From Botryococcus braunii (Eukaryota; Chlorophyta; Trebouxiophyceae), in assembly GCA_002005505.1 (NCBI GenBank), contig KV908653.1:102310-124809 (forward strand): DNA of 22,500 nucleotides, written 5' to 3'. Under the pieces are notes generated by a model. That model was not told where the DNA came from. It did no database searches and was given only the letters and a program-made list of their open reading frames with translations. The position numbers and the translations under genes are program-made. This document shows, piece after piece, positions 21,287-22,500 of the stretch (positions are counted from its first letter, which is position 1; each line of letters starts with the position of its first letter).

Positions 21287-21399
21287 TTTCCAAGGGCCAG
21301 CTCCCCTAGTCGTCTGGGGAGAGGTTTGTTCTTCAGAGGGCTGGGGCGGGGGGGCGTGCATCCCACGTGGAGCGCTACTTATGAATATTATCAGGAAAC

Positions 21400-21600
21400 A
21401 CGGTACTAATGACGAGCCCAGCGAGGCGTTCTCAGTTCGCGATGAAGTTTCACCAGCAAGCGAAGCAGGTGAGGGACGCTCAAGGCCAAGTACAAGGACG
21501 TGTGCAAGCCCTTACATCACCACACCTAGGAGCATCTGGTTGATTGGCTGCCAGACGCTGCTCAGCGTCCTTACTCTGGAAGTAAGGTGAGGATTGCTAC
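21400..21600 (+). pseudogene. Coding-like fragment in shifting frames, possibly decayed or spliced
   Basis: Plus-strand peptides RRSQFAMKFHQQAKQVRD, then LKAKYKDVCKPLHHHT, then EHLVDWLPDAAQRPYSGSK follow one another in two frames. The first and second differ by one frame near 21479, and a TAG at about 21530 separates the second from the third. This could be a decayed gene or mobile-element remnant. Alternatively it is two exons with a ~67-nt intron (donor CAG|GTGAGG, acceptor ACCTAG), followed by a donor AAG|GTGAGG at 21588. No family is recognised, and the minus strand is also partly open here. Confidence 0.25.
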
Positions 21601-21908
21601 CAGAAGCTGTTGTGGAAGTGACGTGGTTACATACTAACAATGCCGGGAGGAATGGAGAAACCTTCCTTCATAGGAAGTGTGGGAAATAGGATGTCCCCTG
21701 TTTCGATAACGCCTTGGCAATGCACAGTCCTTACGCAGCGTGGGTTATCTTTTTTTGCAAACAAGAAGCTCCTCATTATACATATTATGTTCACATACAA
21801 CCCAAAAGAGCGGGTGGAGCTGAGAAGCAGGGAGGGAGCGGGTGGAGCAGCTCGCTGGGAAGGAAGAGAATCCCTGGCCAAGCAAGGCCACAGAAAAAGA
21901 GCGGGTGA

Positions 21909-22112
21909 GCAAGCATTGAAACCAACACATACGTGGCAACTATACGGAAGAAACCGATAAAAGGATCAGAGAACTTATGTCCAGCCTCAATGGATGATGA
22001 TGAAGTAGACGAGGAAGAGGAAGATAAAAGATTACATCTGTACAACCGCTGGAGGCTGATGAAATGGTACAGTTCTCACAACAGCCAATATATTGAAGGG
22101 AAACACGGTTGA
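21909..22112 (+). CDS. Coding-like plus-strand frame with acidic stretch, unassigned
   Basis: The frame is open from after TGA 21906-21908 to TGA 22110-22112. It reads TNTYVATIRKKPIKGSENLC, then MDDDEVDEEEEDKRLHLYNR, then WRLMKWYSSHNSQYIEGKHG. The composition is protein-like, with an acidic patch next to a basic and aromatic patch. An ATG at 21991 could start a 40-residue peptide. It may instead be an exon or a remnant. No family is recognised. Confidence 0.25.
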   Translation, partial: ASIETNTYVATIRKKPIKGSENLCPASMDDDEVDEEEEDKRLHLYNRWRLMKWYSSHNSQYIEGKHG

Positions 22113-22150
22113 GATAGGGTCTTCGGAGAATAGGAGAGAAACGGCTGAAC

Positions 22151-22399
22151 CTTGGGACATGGAGGGGCCCCGCTTTTTGTTGCAGCCCGCCACATCCGCA
22201 GCGTCAGGGCCAGCGTAGTCAAACTCCAGGATTGGCGTGAATGACGAAGTGGTAAAAACAGCCCACATGGAGCCGTTCTCTGCCACCTGGAGAGGCCGCC
22301 CACTACTCCGCAGATTGTAGAAGTGCTGTTGCCTCGGCGACTGCGGGCCCATGCCCCCATCAGTGTGGCCACTTTTTCTCCTCCATAAGTGTCGTGGGG
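22151..22399 (-). CDS. Possible upstream exon of the unknown minus-strand gene
   Basis: A minus frame reads QQHFYNLRSSGRPLQVAENG, then SMWAVFTTSSFTPILEFDYA, then GPDAADVAGCNKKRGPSMSQ. An acceptor TTGCACAG at 22400 and a donor CAAG|GTTCAG at 22150 bound it. The donor leaves phase 1, which fits the acceptor at 20876 (split codon GGT). Other exons may lie between. The function is unknown and the strand is not certain. Confidence 0.35.
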
Positions 22400-22500
22400 C
22401 TGTGCAATATGTGATATTGTGCTGTGGATGGTGGATCAGAGTTTTCTTGCACGTGAGATATTCTGCGCATGTCCGCCTGCAGGTGCAGGACGACCGACGG

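Overview
The window is eukaryotic nuclear DNA. It has spliced genes with GT-AG introns, no operons, and a very heavy load of simple-sequence repeats. The recognisable proteins (a PRP16-type spliceosomal helicase and a large F-box/leucine-rich-repeat protein) and the mixed plant-like and animal-like character of the PRP16 N-terminus suggest the green lineage, most likely an alga with an expanded, repeat-rich genome. This taxonomic call is an inference of low to moderate confidence; no species is claimed.

Layout. (1) 1-6620, minus strand: the N-terminal ~470 codons of PRP16 (DHX38 family), reconstructed as nine exons with matching splice phases. The gene runs off the left edge before the helicase core. 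Its first three introns are 92-113 nt. The next five are 655-1379 nt and carry microsatellites, and several also carry unrelated minisatellites (25-, ~54- and 73-bp units, plus an ATC-rich block). (2) 6621-7112: a ~490-bp divergent intergenic region with two ACGT-core palindromic sites. (3) 7113-7855, plus strand: a small four-exon gene for a 136-residue protein with one hydrophobic segment flanked by heptad-like charged helices; unrecognised. (4) 7856-10770: about 2.9 kb without a confident gene, holding one weak minus ORF, an (AG)n block and small hairpins. (5) 10771-15656, plus strand: an eight-exon F-box/LRR gene of 526 codons, with introns rich in CT, CA and GT repeats. A coding-like stretch in another frame overlaps its end. 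(6) 15657-19098: mostly non-genic, with a CT/GT repeat, a degenerate repeat field, a cluster of perfect palindromes, and coding-like fragments that may be decayed mobile DNA. (7) 19099-22399, minus strand: a provisional multi-exon gene of unknown function (three phase-compatible exons, perhaps a fourth), with competing coding-like fragments on the plus strand at 21.4-22.1 kb.

The genes are unrelated housekeeping or regulatory genes that share no visible pathway: PRP16 remodels the spliceosome after the first splicing step, and the F-box protein would choose substrates for an SCF ubiquitin ligase. I found no defence system, CRISPR array, tRNA or rRNA. The unusual content is repeat architecture and a few unassigned protein-coding candidates, not a clearly new multi-gene system.
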